Source of the DNA: Bacteroidota bacterium
GTDB taxonomy: Bacteria > Bacteroidota > Bacteroidia > Chitinophagales > Chitinophagaceae
Assembly: GCA_947457085.1 (NCBI GenBank)
Contig: CANGUS010000015.1
Location: 1-14,347 of the forward strand
DNA: 14,347 nt
Direction of reading: 5' to 3'
Shown: one piece after another, positions 1 to 7,348 of the stretch
How positions within the stretch are numbered: the stretch's first letter is position 1
Layout of the letters: each line of letters starts with the position of its first letter
Notes under the pieces: generated by a model
What the model was told of the DNA's origin: nothing
Database searches by the model: none
Seen by the model: only the letters and a program-made list of their open reading frames with translations
Program-made: the position numbers and the translations under genes

Positions 1-1
1 T

Positions 2-673
2 ATGCAAATAGTTTCAGGTGCATTAGGAAAGCGTAAAATACATTTTGAAGCACTACCATCCAAACAAGTGCCTAAAGAAATGAAGCAATATATAAATTGG
101 TTTAATAACACAGCACCCAATGGCAAAAAACCAATACATAATGCAGTCGTAAGAGCTGCTATAGCACATTTATATTTTGAAAGCATACATCCTTTTGAAG
201 ATGGTAATGGGCGTATAGGAAGAGCATTGTCAGAAAAAGTATTATCTCAAGGCAATGAAAGACCTGTGTTATTGAGCTTGTCGTATGCAATAGAAAAAAA
301 CAAAAAAGATTATTATGCTCAGTTGCAAAAAGCTCAACAGCAAAATGAAATAACGAAATGGATAAAATACTTTGTTTTAACAGTTTTAGAGGCACAAAAA
401 TTTGCAGCACAACAAATAGGTTTCACACTAAAAAAGGTTGCTTTTTGGGATAAATACAAACCTCTTTTAAATGCTCGTCAGCAAAAAGCAATTAAACGAA
501 TGTTAGAAGAAGGAATAGATGATTTTGAAGGTGGAATGAATGCCACAAAATATGGCAGTTTAAACAAAATATCTAAAGCCACAGCTACCAGAGATTTACA
601 AGAATTATTTGCTTTGGGTGTCTTCAAAGTTTTTGGTGGTGGGCGTAGCACAAGTTATTTATTAAATTTATGA
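2..673 (+). CDS. Fic family protein (AMPylase type), 5'-truncated by window edge
   Basis: Fic-domain protein, of a family that usually transfers AMP from ATP to a hydroxyl side chain of a target protein. The visible 223 residues carry the complete active-site motif HPFEDGNGRIGR at about residues 63-74 (catalytic His63, anion-binding GNG, Arg74). The preceding segment GKKPIHNAVVRAAIAH (41-56) fits the Fic flap and helix. The C-terminal part, about 150-223, looks like a winged helix (SKATATRDLQEL at 191-202, then a GGGRSTSY wing). The first visible ATG at base 2 is probably not the true start: the first residues (MQIVSGALGKRK) align with the middle of longer, roughly 350-residue Fic proteins that have an N-terminal DUF4172-like region, so the gene very likely begins outside the window. 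The N-terminal inhibitory helix, if present, cannot be seen. No antitoxin partner is visible downstream. Target unknown. Confidence 0.92.
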   Translation: MQIVSGALGKRKIHFEALPSKQVPKEMKQYINWFNNTAPNGKKPIHNAVVRAAIAHLYFESIHPFEDGNGRIGRALSEKVLSQGNERPVLLSLSYAIEKNKKDYYAQLQKAQQQNEITKWIKYFVLTVLEAQKFAAQQIGFTLKKVAFWDKYKPLLNARQQKAIKRMLEEGIDDFEGGMNATKYGSLNKISKATATRDLQELFALGVFKVFGGGRSTSYLLNL

Positions 674-700
674 GCCGAATAAGTTTACTATTCGGCTCAT
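670..700 (+). terminator. Hairpin overlapping the fic stop codon, probable terminator
   Basis: A perfect inverted repeat pairs 670-681 (ATGAGCCGAATA) with 689-700 (TATTCGGCTCAT), leaving a 7-nt loop. The fic stop codon TGA (671-673) lies within the left arm. No clean T-run follows (GAATAATTTG), so it could be a weak intrinsic terminator or an mRNA 3'-end stabilising hairpin. Confidence 0.6.
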
Positions 701-741
701 GAATAATTTGATTTCCAACTGAAACTACACACTTTCATTCC

Positions 742-749
742 TATATTTG
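742..749 (+). promoter_or_regulatory. Bacteroidota-type -7 box upstream of ftcD
   Basis: TATATTTG matches the Bacteroidota -7 consensus TAnnTTTG perfectly. A near-match to the -33 TTG (CTG, 719-721) lies 20 nt upstream. Transcription would start near 754-756, giving a 5' leader of about 15 nt. The GGAAG at 764-768 is only 1 nt from the ATG, too close to act as a normal Shine-Dalgarno sequence. Confidence 0.55.
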
Positions 750-769
750 TAATTCAAAAAAACGGAAGT

Positions 770-2443
770 ATGCAAAAACAAATTATAGAATGTGTGCCTA
801 ATTTTAGTGAAGGCGTTGACATGAACATCATTAAACAAATAACCAATGAAATTGAAAAAGTGGAAGGGGTAAAATTGTTGGATGTTGACCCAGGAAAAGC
901 AACCAATAGAACGGTTGTAACGTTTGTTGGCGAACCACAACCTGTAATTGATGCTGCTTATTTAGCCATAAAAAAAGCGGGCGAATTAATTGATATGAGC
1001 AAGCACAAAGGCGAACATCCTCGTATGGGCGCAACCGATGTTTGTCCATTAATTCCTATTGCAGGCATTACCATGGAGGAAACGGTTGAGTATGCTAAAA
1101 AATTAGGGAAACGTGTTGGCGAAGAATTAAATATTCCAGTTTATTTATATGAAAGTGCTGCACAAAAAGAAGATAGAAAAAATTTAGCAACCATTCGGGC
1201 AGGGGAGTATGAAGGATTTAGTGATAAAATAAAAGAGGCCAACTGGGCTCCCGATTATGGGAAAGCGATTTTTAATGAAAAGAGCGGAGCGACCGTAATT
1301 GGGGCAAGAGATTTTTTAGTGGCCTACAATGTAAATTTAAATACGACTTCAACTCGACGTGCTAATTCGGTAGCGTTTGACCTTCGTGAAAATGGCCGTG
1401 TGAAAGAAGAAAATGGCAAAAAAGTATTGGATGCCAATGGGGCAGAAGTTCGTGAACCCGGTTTATTAAAAAGTGTAAAAGCCATCGGTTGGTTTATTGA
1501 AGAATATGGGATAGCACAAATTTCTATGAACCTAACCAACATAAGCATTACGCCATTACATATTGCATTTGACACAGCGGTTGAGCGCGCGCATGCAAGA
1601 GGGATGAGGGTAACAGGCAGTGAACTAGTGGGTTTAGTTCCACTAAAATCAATGCTGGATGCTGGGAAATATTTTTTAGCAAAACAAAAAAGAAGTGTTG
1701 GAATCAGTGAAGAAGAAATTATCAAAATTGCTGTAAAAAGTATGGGATTGGATGAGTTGACTCCATTTGATCCTAAGAAAAAAATCATTGAGTATGTGAT
1801 GCAAGCTGATTCATCTAAAAAATTAATTGATATGAATTTGGTTGCATTTGCCAATGAAACGGCCAGTGAAAGTCCTGCTCCAGGTGGTGGAAGTATCAGT
1901 GCTTATGTAGGTGCTTTAGGGGCAAGTTTGGCTACCATGGTGGCTAATTTGAGTTCACATAAAAAAGGTTGGGATGACCAATGGGAATATTTTAGCAACT
2001 ATGCTCAAAAAGGGCAAACGATTAAAGATGAGTTATTGAAATTGGTTGATGAAGATACGCACGCATTTAATAAAATTATGGATGCGTTTGGTTTGCCCAA
2101 AAATTCGGAAGAAGAAAAACAAGCCCGAACGCAAGCCATTCAAGAAGCTACTTTATATGCAACACAAGTTCCATTAAAAACCATGCAAGTTTGTTTTAGT
2201 GGATACGAAATTGCACAAGCAATGGTTGAAAAAGGAAATCCGAACAGTGTAACCGATGCTGGTGTAGGTGCTTTGTGTATTCGTACGGCTATTTATGGAG
2301 CCTATTTAAATGTAAAAATTAATGCCAGTGGCCTAAAAGATAAATCAACGGCTGAAAAATTAGTTGCTGAGGCCACTGCTATTTTACAACAATCAAATGC
2401 ACTGGAGCAAGAAATATTAAAGGCTACGGAAGCGAAGATGTAA
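770..2443 (+). CDS. ftcD: Glutamate formimidoyltransferase / formimidoyl-THF cyclodeaminase (bifunctional)
   Basis: Two fused enzymes of the folate-linked end of histidine degradation. The first transfers the formimino group from formiminoglutamate to tetrahydrofolate; the second deaminates 5-formimino-THF to 5,10-methenyl-THF with release of ammonia. The N-terminal transferase domain spans about residues 1-330: it opens with IIECVPNFSEG (5-15), and GEHPRMGATDVCPLIPI (81-97) contains His83, the counterpart of the catalytic His of mammalian FTCD. IGARDFLVAYNVNL (177-190) is also typical. The cyclodeaminase domain (about 353-557) shows ESPAPGGGSISAYVGALG (367-384), DEDTHAFNKIMDAFGLPK (427-444) and GNPNSVTDAGVGAL (489-502). 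The 557 residues match the usual fused length. The ATG at 770 fits the start of the family alignment. No hutH, hutU or hutI is adjacent, so it is probably a single-gene unit between the fic hairpin and the downstream bidirectional terminator. Confidence 0.97.
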   Translation: MQKQIIECVPNFSEGVDMNIIKQITNEIEKVEGVKLLDVDPGKATNRTVVTFVGEPQPVIDAAYLAIKKAGELIDMSKHKGEHPRMGATDVCPLIPIAGITMEETVEYAKKLGKRVGEELNIPVYLYESAAQKEDRKNLATIRAGEYEGFSDKIKEANWAPDYGKAIFNEKSGATVIGARDFLVAYNVNLNTTSTRRANSVAFDLRENGRVKEENGKKVLDANGAEVREPGLLKSVKAIGWFIEEYGIAQISMNLTNISITPLHIAFDTAVERAHARGMRVTGSELVGLVPLKSMLDAGKYFLAKQKRSVGISEEEIIKIAVKSMGLDELTPFDPKKKIIEYVMQADSSKKLIDMNLVAFANETASESPAPGGGSISAYVGALGASLATMVANLSSHKKGWDDQWEYFSNYAQKGQTIKDELLKLVDEDTHAFNKIMDAFGLPKNSEEEKQARTQAIQEATLYATQVPLKTMQVCFSGYEIAQAMVEKGNPNSVTDAGVGALCIRTAIYGAYLNVKINASGLKDKSTAEKLVAEATAILQQSNALEQEILKATEAKM

Positions 2444-2499
2444 TGTAAATTTCATGTCTTTAAAGCAGATAACTTGCAATAAAAAACATGATATTTATT

Positions 2500-2548
2500 A
2501 AAAAAGAAAAACATTCCAAGTATTGTATTTGAAATGTTTTTCTTTTTT
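2500..2548. terminator. Bidirectional intrinsic terminator between ftcD and tRNA-Arg
   Basis: A perfect 16-bp inverted repeat pairs 2500-2515 with 2533-2548; the stem can extend inward past one mismatch to a small loop at about 2522-2526. The right arm ends in a T-rich run (TTTTTCTTTTTTT), and the left arm gives a T-rich run when read on the minus strand. It can therefore stop ftcD transcription from the left and tRNA transcription from the right. The tRNA 3' end (2551) is only 2 nt from the stem. Confidence 0.85.
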
Positions 2549-2550
2549 TG

Positions 2551-2622
2551 TAGCCCTGCCAAGAATCGAACTTGGAATTAACGTTTAGGAAACGCTGGTT
2601 ATATCCATTTAACTACAGGGCC
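2551..2622 (-). tRNA. tRNA-Arg (anticodon CCU)
   Basis: Read on the minus strand this folds as a complete 72-nt cloverleaf. The 7-bp acceptor stem pairs GGCCCTG with CAGGGCT (first pair a G-U wobble). The D arm is GTTA/TAAC. The anticodon stem AGCGT/ACGTT carries the loop TTCCTAA, anticodon CCT, which reads AGG. The variable loop is 4 nt, and the T arm is CCAAG-TTCGATT-CTTGG. The discriminator base is A. The 3' CCA is not encoded (CAA follows) and must be added enzymatically. The gene begins only 5 nt after the stop codon of the upstream acyl-CoA synthetase on the same strand and ends beside a strong terminator. No convincing promoter of its own is visible, so release from a longer transcript by RNase P is likely. 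Confidence 0.96.
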
Positions 2623-2627
2623 ATTTT

Positions 2628-4412
2628 TTAATTATAAATTCGTGCGATAAGCTCAGCATATTTATTCATAATTACTTTTCGTTTTAATTTCATGGTGGCG
2701 GTTAATTCTCCACCATCAATGGTCCACTCATTGGGAACTAATTGGAACTTTTTAACTTGTTCGTGTGCAGCAAAATGTTTGTTGTAAGTATCTAATTCTG
2801 CGCGAATTAATTTTAAAATATTTTTATCTTGAGTCATTTCAAAAGTGCTGTCAACAACTATGTTCATTTTTAAAAAATGGGCTGTTATTTTTTCGAAAGC
2901 AGGCACTATCAATGCGCCAGCAAATTTTTCATTGCTACCTACAACCATTATTTGTTCAATAAAAACAGACTCTTTCATTTTGTTTTCAATAGGCAAAGGA
3001 GCAACATACTTGCCACCCGATATTTTAAAAATCTCTTTTTTCCGATCAGTTATTTTTAAAAATTTATCATCAATCATTGTCCCAATATCACCGGTATGAA
3101 ACCATCCATCTATAATCACTTCATCTGTCAGTTCAGGGTGTTTATAATAACCCATCATGATGTTGGGTCCCTTACAAACAATTTCGCCATCGTCTAACAA
3201 CTTTACTTCTATTTCGTCAATCACTGTACCTACTGTGCCAAACATTCTATCGTTTTGTTCAAATCGATTCACACTGATAACAGGCGATGTTTCTGTTAAT
3301 CCATAGCCTTCCATTACGATAATTTTCGCTGCTGTAAAGAGCCTTAATAATTTTACTTGACAAGCAGCTGAACCCGTAACAATTGCTTTAATATTGCCAC
3401 CAATTGCTTCTCTCCATTTACTAAAAACCAGTTTGTCTGCCAGCATCATTTGTAGTTTGTAGCTAGTTGATTGTGGTTTATTTATTTCAAATTGGAGTGC
3501 TAATCCAACAGCCCAATCAAATATTTTACGTTTTAATCCAGTGAGCTGACTTCCTTTTGCATCAATTTTTTCATACACTTTTTCTAAGAGTCTTGGAACG
3601 GTAGTAAACACCACAGGTTTCACTTCTTTTAAATCATTTCCTATGGTTTCCATGCCTTCAGCAAAGTAAATAGAGACTCCTTTGTTGATGTAAATATTCA
3701 TTACTGTTCGTTCAAAAATATGATTTAGAGGAAGAAAACTGAGTATATTATTTTCACTGCTACAAAATTGAAATGCACTCATGCATTCTCTTACATTACT
3801 AACAATATTATTGTGTGAAAGCATCACGCCTTTTGGATTTCCTGTTGTTCCTGATGTATAAATAATGGTTACTAGACTTTCTCCTTTGACTGTTTTTTTT
3901 ATTTGATTAATTTCTTCTATTTCTTGATCAGAAACTTCTTGTAGTAAATGGCTCCAATGTTGCACGCCCTCTATTTCATCAAATGAATAAATGTGTTTTA
4001 GAGTGGGAACATTTTGTTGAATGCGTGCTACTTTTTTATAAATGTGTTTGTCCGAAATAAATAAAACTTTCACAGCAGCTTCGTTCAAAATGTATTCCCA
4101 TTCGGCTTCTGTTATAGATGGATAAATGGGTACGACCACTCCTCCTAAATATTGTGTGGCAAAATCTGTAATAATCCATTCGGGTCTATTGTTTGCAATT
4201 ATAGCAACTTTATCTTGTCCTTCAGGTGTATAGTCATTGGCCGCTATGCCTAAATTTTTTAAAGCGATCGCTAATTTAATGGCATTGTTTTTTACTTCTG
4301 TAGACGGAATGCCTTCCCACTTCCCTTTAATTTTTGCGTGCAGCATATTTTTTTTAGGAAATAAGTCAACATACTGTTCTAATAAATCAAATAAGCGCGA
4401 AATTTTCTCCAT
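2628..4412 (-). CDS. Long-chain acyl-CoA synthetase (AMP-forming, FadD/FACL type)
   Basis: Activates fatty acids to acyl-CoA through an acyl-adenylate, feeding beta-oxidation and lipid synthesis; probably cytoplasmic or peripherally membrane-bound. The 594 residues contain all core ANL-superfamily motifs in order: the P-loop TIIYTSGTTGNPKGVMLSH (182-200), the adenine/acyl site EGYGLTETSP (368-377), GWFHTGDIG (436-444) whose Asp binds ATP ribose, and the hinge region DRKKEIFKISGGKYVAP (456-472). The C-terminal catalytic-lysine region is GELTATMKLKRKV (568-580). The length and the IFKISGGKYVAP wording fit the roughly 600-residue long-chain class found in Bacteroidota rather than short-chain acetyl-CoA synthetases. 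The ATG at 4412 begins directly with the expected N-terminal helix. It is divergent from nth across 245 bp, and a tRNA-Arg lies 5 nt after its stop. The exact chain-length preference cannot be read from sequence. Confidence 0.95.
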   Translation of the reverse strand: MEKISRLFDLLEQYVDLFPKKNMLHAKIKGKWEGIPSTEVKNNAIKLAIALKNLGIAANDYTPEGQDKVAIIANNRPEWIITDFATQYLGGVVVPIYPSITEAEWEYILNEAAVKVLFISDKHIYKKVARIQQNVPTLKHIYSFDEIEGVQHWSHLLQEVSDQEIEEINQIKKTVKGESLVTIIYTSGTTGNPKGVMLSHNNIVSNVRECMSAFQFCSSENNILSFLPLNHIFERTVMNIYINKGVSIYFAEGMETIGNDLKEVKPVVFTTVPRLLEKVYEKIDAKGSQLTGLKRKIFDWAVGLALQFEINKPQSTSYKLQMMLADKLVFSKWREAIGGNIKAIVTGSAACQVKLLRLFTAAKIIVMEGYGLTETSPVISVNRFEQNDRMFGTVGTVIDEIEVKLLDDGEIVCKGPNIMMGYYKHPELTDEVIIDGWFHTGDIGTMIDDKFLKITDRKKEIFKISGGKYVAPLPIENKMKESVFIEQIMVVGSNEKFAGALIVPAFEKITAHFLKMNIVVDSTFEMTQDKNILKLIRAELDTYNKHFAAHEQVKKFQLVPNEWTIDGGELTATMKLKRKVIMNKYAELIARIYN

Positions 4413-4645
4413 ACTAAAAAATAAAATTTAATGAATATCTTCCTAATGTTTTGATTTTGCGTATGCGACTGAGCTATTTCAAAAAGCTTTTTTCTTTATT
4501 GTTATTGCTACTTACATTTTGGTTAGAAGCAACTTAGCTGCATAAGTAAATCATTATGAGTACCGATATTATTTTTATGTCAATTTTACAAATTTAGCAG
4601 AGAAATTCATTAAATGATACATTTTATATAAATGCTTTCTATCCG

Positions 4646-4653
4646 TACTTTTA
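4646..4653 (+). promoter_or_regulatory. Possible -7 box directly before nth
   Basis: TACTTTTA matches TAnnTTTG at all fixed positions but the last. It ends 4 nt before the nth ATG. No -33 TTG is visible at the usual spacing, so support is weak. Confidence 0.3.
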
Positions 4654-4657
4654 CACC

Positions 4658-5299
4658 ATGACAAAAAAACAACGGTACGATTATATCATTGATTATTTTT
4701 CGGAACATGCGCCTAATGCCGAAACTGAATTGTTATATGATAACCCATACCAGCTTTTAGTGGCCGTTATCTTGTCTGCTCAATGTACCGATAAAAGAAT
4801 CAATTTGGTAACCCCTGCTATTTTTGCTAAATATCCCAATCCTGCAACATTAGCAAATGCCACATTTGATGACTTATTTCCAATAATTAGAAGTGTAAGT
4901 TATCCGAATAACAAAACCAAACACCTTTTAGGAATGGCTCAATTGGTGATGTCTAAATTTAATGGTGAAATTCCTTTAACAGTTCAAGAGTTGATAGAAT
5001 TGCCAGGGGTAGGTAGAAAAACAGCCAATGTAATTACATCCGTAATCGACAATCAACCCAACATGGCCGTGGATACCCATGTATTCAGGGTTTCGGAAAG
5101 AATTGGATTAACGACCAATGCAAAAAATCCATTACAAGCCGAGCTTCAATTGATCAAACAAATTCCTAAAGAGCTCGTTCATATTGCTCACCATTGGCTC
5201 ATTTTACATGGTCGTTATACCTGTGTGGCACGTAAGCCTAGGTGTGAAATCTGTGGCATTACAAATGCTTGCAAGTATTTCGCAAAAATGAATAAATAA
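4658..5299 (+). CDS. nth: Endonuclease III (DNA glycosylase/AP lyase)
   Basis: Base-excision repair enzyme that removes oxidised pyrimidines and nicks the abasic site by beta-elimination. The 213 residues are the usual family length (E. coli 211). The helix-hairpin-helix LPGVGRKTANV (115-125) contains the catalytic Lys121, and VDTHVFR (138-144) provides the catalytic Asp139. The C-terminal [4Fe-4S] ligands Cys189, Cys196, Cys199 and Cys205 have the canonical C-x6-C-x2-C-x5-C spacing. An early conserved stretch, LLVAVILSAQCTDKRIN (33-49), also fits. The ATG at 4658 gives the normal N-terminus and has no Shine-Dalgarno sequence. The 245-bp region upstream (4413-4657) is AT-rich and holds no further gene that I can support. 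All key residues are intact, so it should be an active enzyme. Confidence 0.97.
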   Translation: MTKKQRYDYIIDYFSEHAPNAETELLYDNPYQLLVAVILSAQCTDKRINLVTPAIFAKYPNPATLANATFDDLFPIIRSVSYPNNKTKHLLGMAQLVMSKFNGEIPLTVQELIELPGVGRKTANVITSVIDNQPNMAVDTHVFRVSERIGLTTNAKNPLQAELQLIKQIPKELVHIAHHWLILHGRYTCVARKPRCEICGITNACKYFAKMNK

Positions 5300-5351
5300 A
5301 AAAATAATTGTAGGATCGGATTATTGATTTTCAAATAGCTATATAACAATC

Positions 5352-5359
5352 TAATTTTG
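5352..5359 (+). promoter_or_regulatory. -7 box before the dikinase-like gene
   Basis: TAATTTTG is a perfect TAnnTTTG match ending 5 nt before the ATG at 5365. The -33 element is weak (TTTC at 5329-5332, 19-nt spacer). If used, transcription would start at or next to the start codon. Confidence 0.45.
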
Positions 5360-5364
5360 ACAGT

Positions 5365-7260
5365 ATGAAAAAGCTCATTTTTGTTACTCACACTATAATT
5401 ATGCTAGTTATTATTTTAGTGAAGACATGTGCAGCTGATCAAGTAAATACTTTATATATAAATCAAATACCTAGCAGATTAGATTTTGAAAATATAGCAG
5501 GGTCGCCATTAGAGACTACTTTTTCAAAAGTAAAAAGTGTGAAAATTGTCTATGATATTAAACGAAAAGAAATTTATTACCTCAATTCAAAAATATTTAG
5601 CCTGCATTTTGATTTTTGTGAAAATGTATTGAATTACCCATTTGGATTGGAAACTTTCAATGAAGAAAATTATTCCAATCATAGAAATAGAGCCTATTTA
5701 CTAGCAACCTTAAATTATTTTGAAGACTCAAAACAATATGGGTTGGAGTTTTTTGCAGATAATATTATCAATACTGCGCAATTAACTACTTTGTACACTA
5801 AGATAAATATTTCTACTTTTATTAGAGATTCACTGAAAATTATGTTGAACAGTGAGAATATTATCCATTTAGTAAATCAAGAAAATCTTAAATTGCCAAT
5901 ATGTACAATCGATCAAATTTATGCTAATCAACAGTTCCAATCTATAAAAAATGGGATTACTTACGGCTATTTACGATTGTATCCATCTGCTAAAAATATA
6001 ATTGCCAATGAAAATGACATTATTGTTGTAAATGGTTCTCCTTTAGAAATTCCAAGTTGTAAAGCCATCGTGACCAATGCTTTTCAAACCCCGTTAAGTC
6101 ATATTCAAGTAATTACCCAGCATCGAAATATTCCATCCTGTGCCATTAAAAATATTTTTCAAAATCAATCCATAGTTTCCCTTAAAGACAAAGCAGTGAA
6201 AATTGAAATTAACAATGACAGTCTGCAAATAGTTGAACTTAATGAAGCTGAAATAATGAAGTTTATAGACATTAAATTAAGCATAGCAAAAGTAAAGCCG
6301 CTATTATTTGACACCACGAATAAAGAGATTCTATTAATTAAAAATATCCGTTCTCTTCATTCAAAAAGTATCGGCAATAAAGCATTTCACTTTTCAGAAT
6401 TATATGATTTGTCATTGAAGCATAGTTCTCAATTCCGTACGCCAGAAGGGGCCTTTTGTTTGCCATTTTATTATTATAAAAATCATATTGCAAATGAATT
6501 TATTACTATTGAAATAGAAAAATTAAAAGACATAGAAAATAATGATTCGCTGCTAAAAAAACAATTAAAAATTATTAGAAGTAGGATTAAAAAAATGCCA
6601 ATTGATTCAACTTTTCTCAATAAAATTATACTACAATTAAATGGCAATTCATCCTTTACTTCTTTTCGATTTCGATCCAGTAGCAATGCCGAAGATTTAT
6701 ATGAATTTTGTGGGGCTGGCTTGTATGATAGTTACACAGGCGATATTAAAAAAGGAAAAAAAGATATAGAGCAGGCTGTCAAAAAAGTATGGGCAAGTGT
6801 TTATAATTACAGGGCTTATAAAGAAAGACGTTTATATAATATCAAAGAAGAGACGGTTATGATGGGTGTTTTAGTGCATCGATCATTCCCAAAAGAAAAA
6901 TCAAACGGGGTGGTAATTACAAAAAATATTTATAGAAACGACTATCCTGGATTTGTAATCAATGCTCAATTTGGCGATGTAAGTGTGGTACGCCCACCTG
7001 AAAATATGATTTGCGAACAACTCATTTGTAATGCAACCAATTTAACCCACAATTCACCCAAAAAACTTTCAGTAAAATATATTTCTAAAAGTAATTTGCA
7101 AGAAGGTGATGTTTTAAACCGACAAGAGTTAGAAAAACTACATTCAACAGTAGAATGGATTAGCCAATATTATTTTAGAAAAACTGCTTATGTCGATATT
7201 GAATTTAAATTTGATGAAAATGGGCAATTATATATCAAACAGGTCAGGCCTTATAGATAG
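5365..7260 (+). CDS. Exported swivel + ATP-grasp protein (PEP/pyruvate-binding, PPDK_N-like)
   Basis: Putative phosphotransferase of the PPDK/PEP-synthase/glucan-dikinase superfamily; substrate unknown. Seen in the 631 residues: an N-terminal signal peptide (MKK, hydrophobic 10-19, likely signal peptidase I site near TCAA at 21-24), then an unrecognised region at about 25-200. A phosphohistidine-swivel-like segment follows (about 200-285) with TPLSHIQVITQHRNIPSC (242-259), where His246 is the candidate phosphorylated residue. A PPDK_N-type ATP-grasp domain fills about 335-631: GNKAFHFSEL (337-346) resembles the usual GGKxxxLxEL start, FRFRSSSNAEDLYEFCGAGL (434-453) is the hallmark loop, and DIEFKFDENG (611-620) with YIKQVRP (623-629) forms the metal-binding end. 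The PEP-binding TIM barrel is absent. The swivel-before-ATP-grasp order is opposite to PEP synthase and resembles glucan water dikinase. Export is an inference; a single N-terminal anchor facing the cytoplasm is an alternative. Confidence 0.75.
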   Translation: MKKLIFVTHTIIMLVIILVKTCAADQVNTLYINQIPSRLDFENIAGSPLETTFSKVKSVKIVYDIKRKEIYYLNSKIFSLHFDFCENVLNYPFGLETFNEENYSNHRNRAYLLATLNYFEDSKQYGLEFFADNIINTAQLTTLYTKINISTFIRDSLKIMLNSENIIHLVNQENLKLPICTIDQIYANQQFQSIKNGITYGYLRLYPSAKNIIANENDIIVVNGSPLEIPSCKAIVTNAFQTPLSHIQVITQHRNIPSCAIKNIFQNQSIVSLKDKAVKIEINNDSLQIVELNEAEIMKFIDIKLSIAKVKPLLFDTTNKEILLIKNIRSLHSKSIGNKAFHFSELYDLSLKHSSQFRTPEGAFCLPFYYYKNHIANEFITIEIEKLKDIENNDSLLKKQLKIIRSRIKKMPIDSTFLNKIILQLNGNSSFTSFRFRSSSNAEDLYEFCGAGLYDSYTGDIKKGKKDIEQAVKKVWASVYNYRAYKERRLYNIKEETVMMGVLVHRSFPKEKSNGVVITKNIYRNDYPGFVINAQFGDVSVVRPPENMICEQLICNATNLTHNSPKKLSVKYISKSNLQEGDVLNRQELEKLHSTVEWISQYYFRKTAYVDIEFKFDENGQLYIKQVRPYR

Positions 7261-7336
7261 TCCTTTATTTATTATATTTATAAACAGCAGAGGGTTCTCA
7301 TAGGATATCTACTACATTTATTTCAAAAAAAACACC

Positions 7337-7344
7337 TATTTTTG
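7337..7344 (+). promoter_or_regulatory. -7 box before the SAM hydrolase-like/aroBA operon
   Basis: TATTTTTG is a perfect TAnnTTTG match that ends 4 nt before the ATG at 7349. The expected start site about 5 nt downstream would be the A of the ATG itself, giving a leaderless operon mRNA. No clear TTG lies 19-21 nt upstream. Confidence 0.45.
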
Positions 7345-7348
7345 TGTT

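Noticed and set aside
1..673. Fic gene as part of a toxin-antitoxin or phage-defence pair
   Set aside because: The 5' side is outside the window and the downstream neighbour is ftcD in its own unit; no antitoxin is visible, so there is no support.
984..1835. 15-bp direct repeat AATTAATTGATATGA at 984-998 and 1821-1835 in ftcD
   Set aside because: Both copies encode LIDM in the same frame with AT-rich codons, and the flanks do not match; probably chance, not a recombination remnant.
1324..1854. 176-codon open frame on the minus strand inside ftcD
   Set aside because: Fully antisense to a strongly conserved enzyme domain, with no recognisable motif; a by-product of the codon use of ftcD. The same reasoning removes antisense frames inside the acyl-CoA synthetase, GHL10 and rnr genes.
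2551..2622. tRNA-Arg as an attachment site for an integrated element
   Set aside because: tRNA-Arg(CCU) genes are common integration sites, but I saw no integrase and no second copy of the tRNA 3' end in the window, and the genes on both sides are housekeeping.
4264..4271. GCGATCGC octamer (HIP1-like)
   Set aside because: A single copy inside a coding region; no repetition in the window.
4413..4657. 245-bp divergent intergenic region as a small RNA or riboswitch
   Set aside because: AT-rich with no convincing long stem. The AAAAAGCTTTTT palindrome at 4481-4492 has no loop and would not make a stable hairpin. I see only possible promoter space here.
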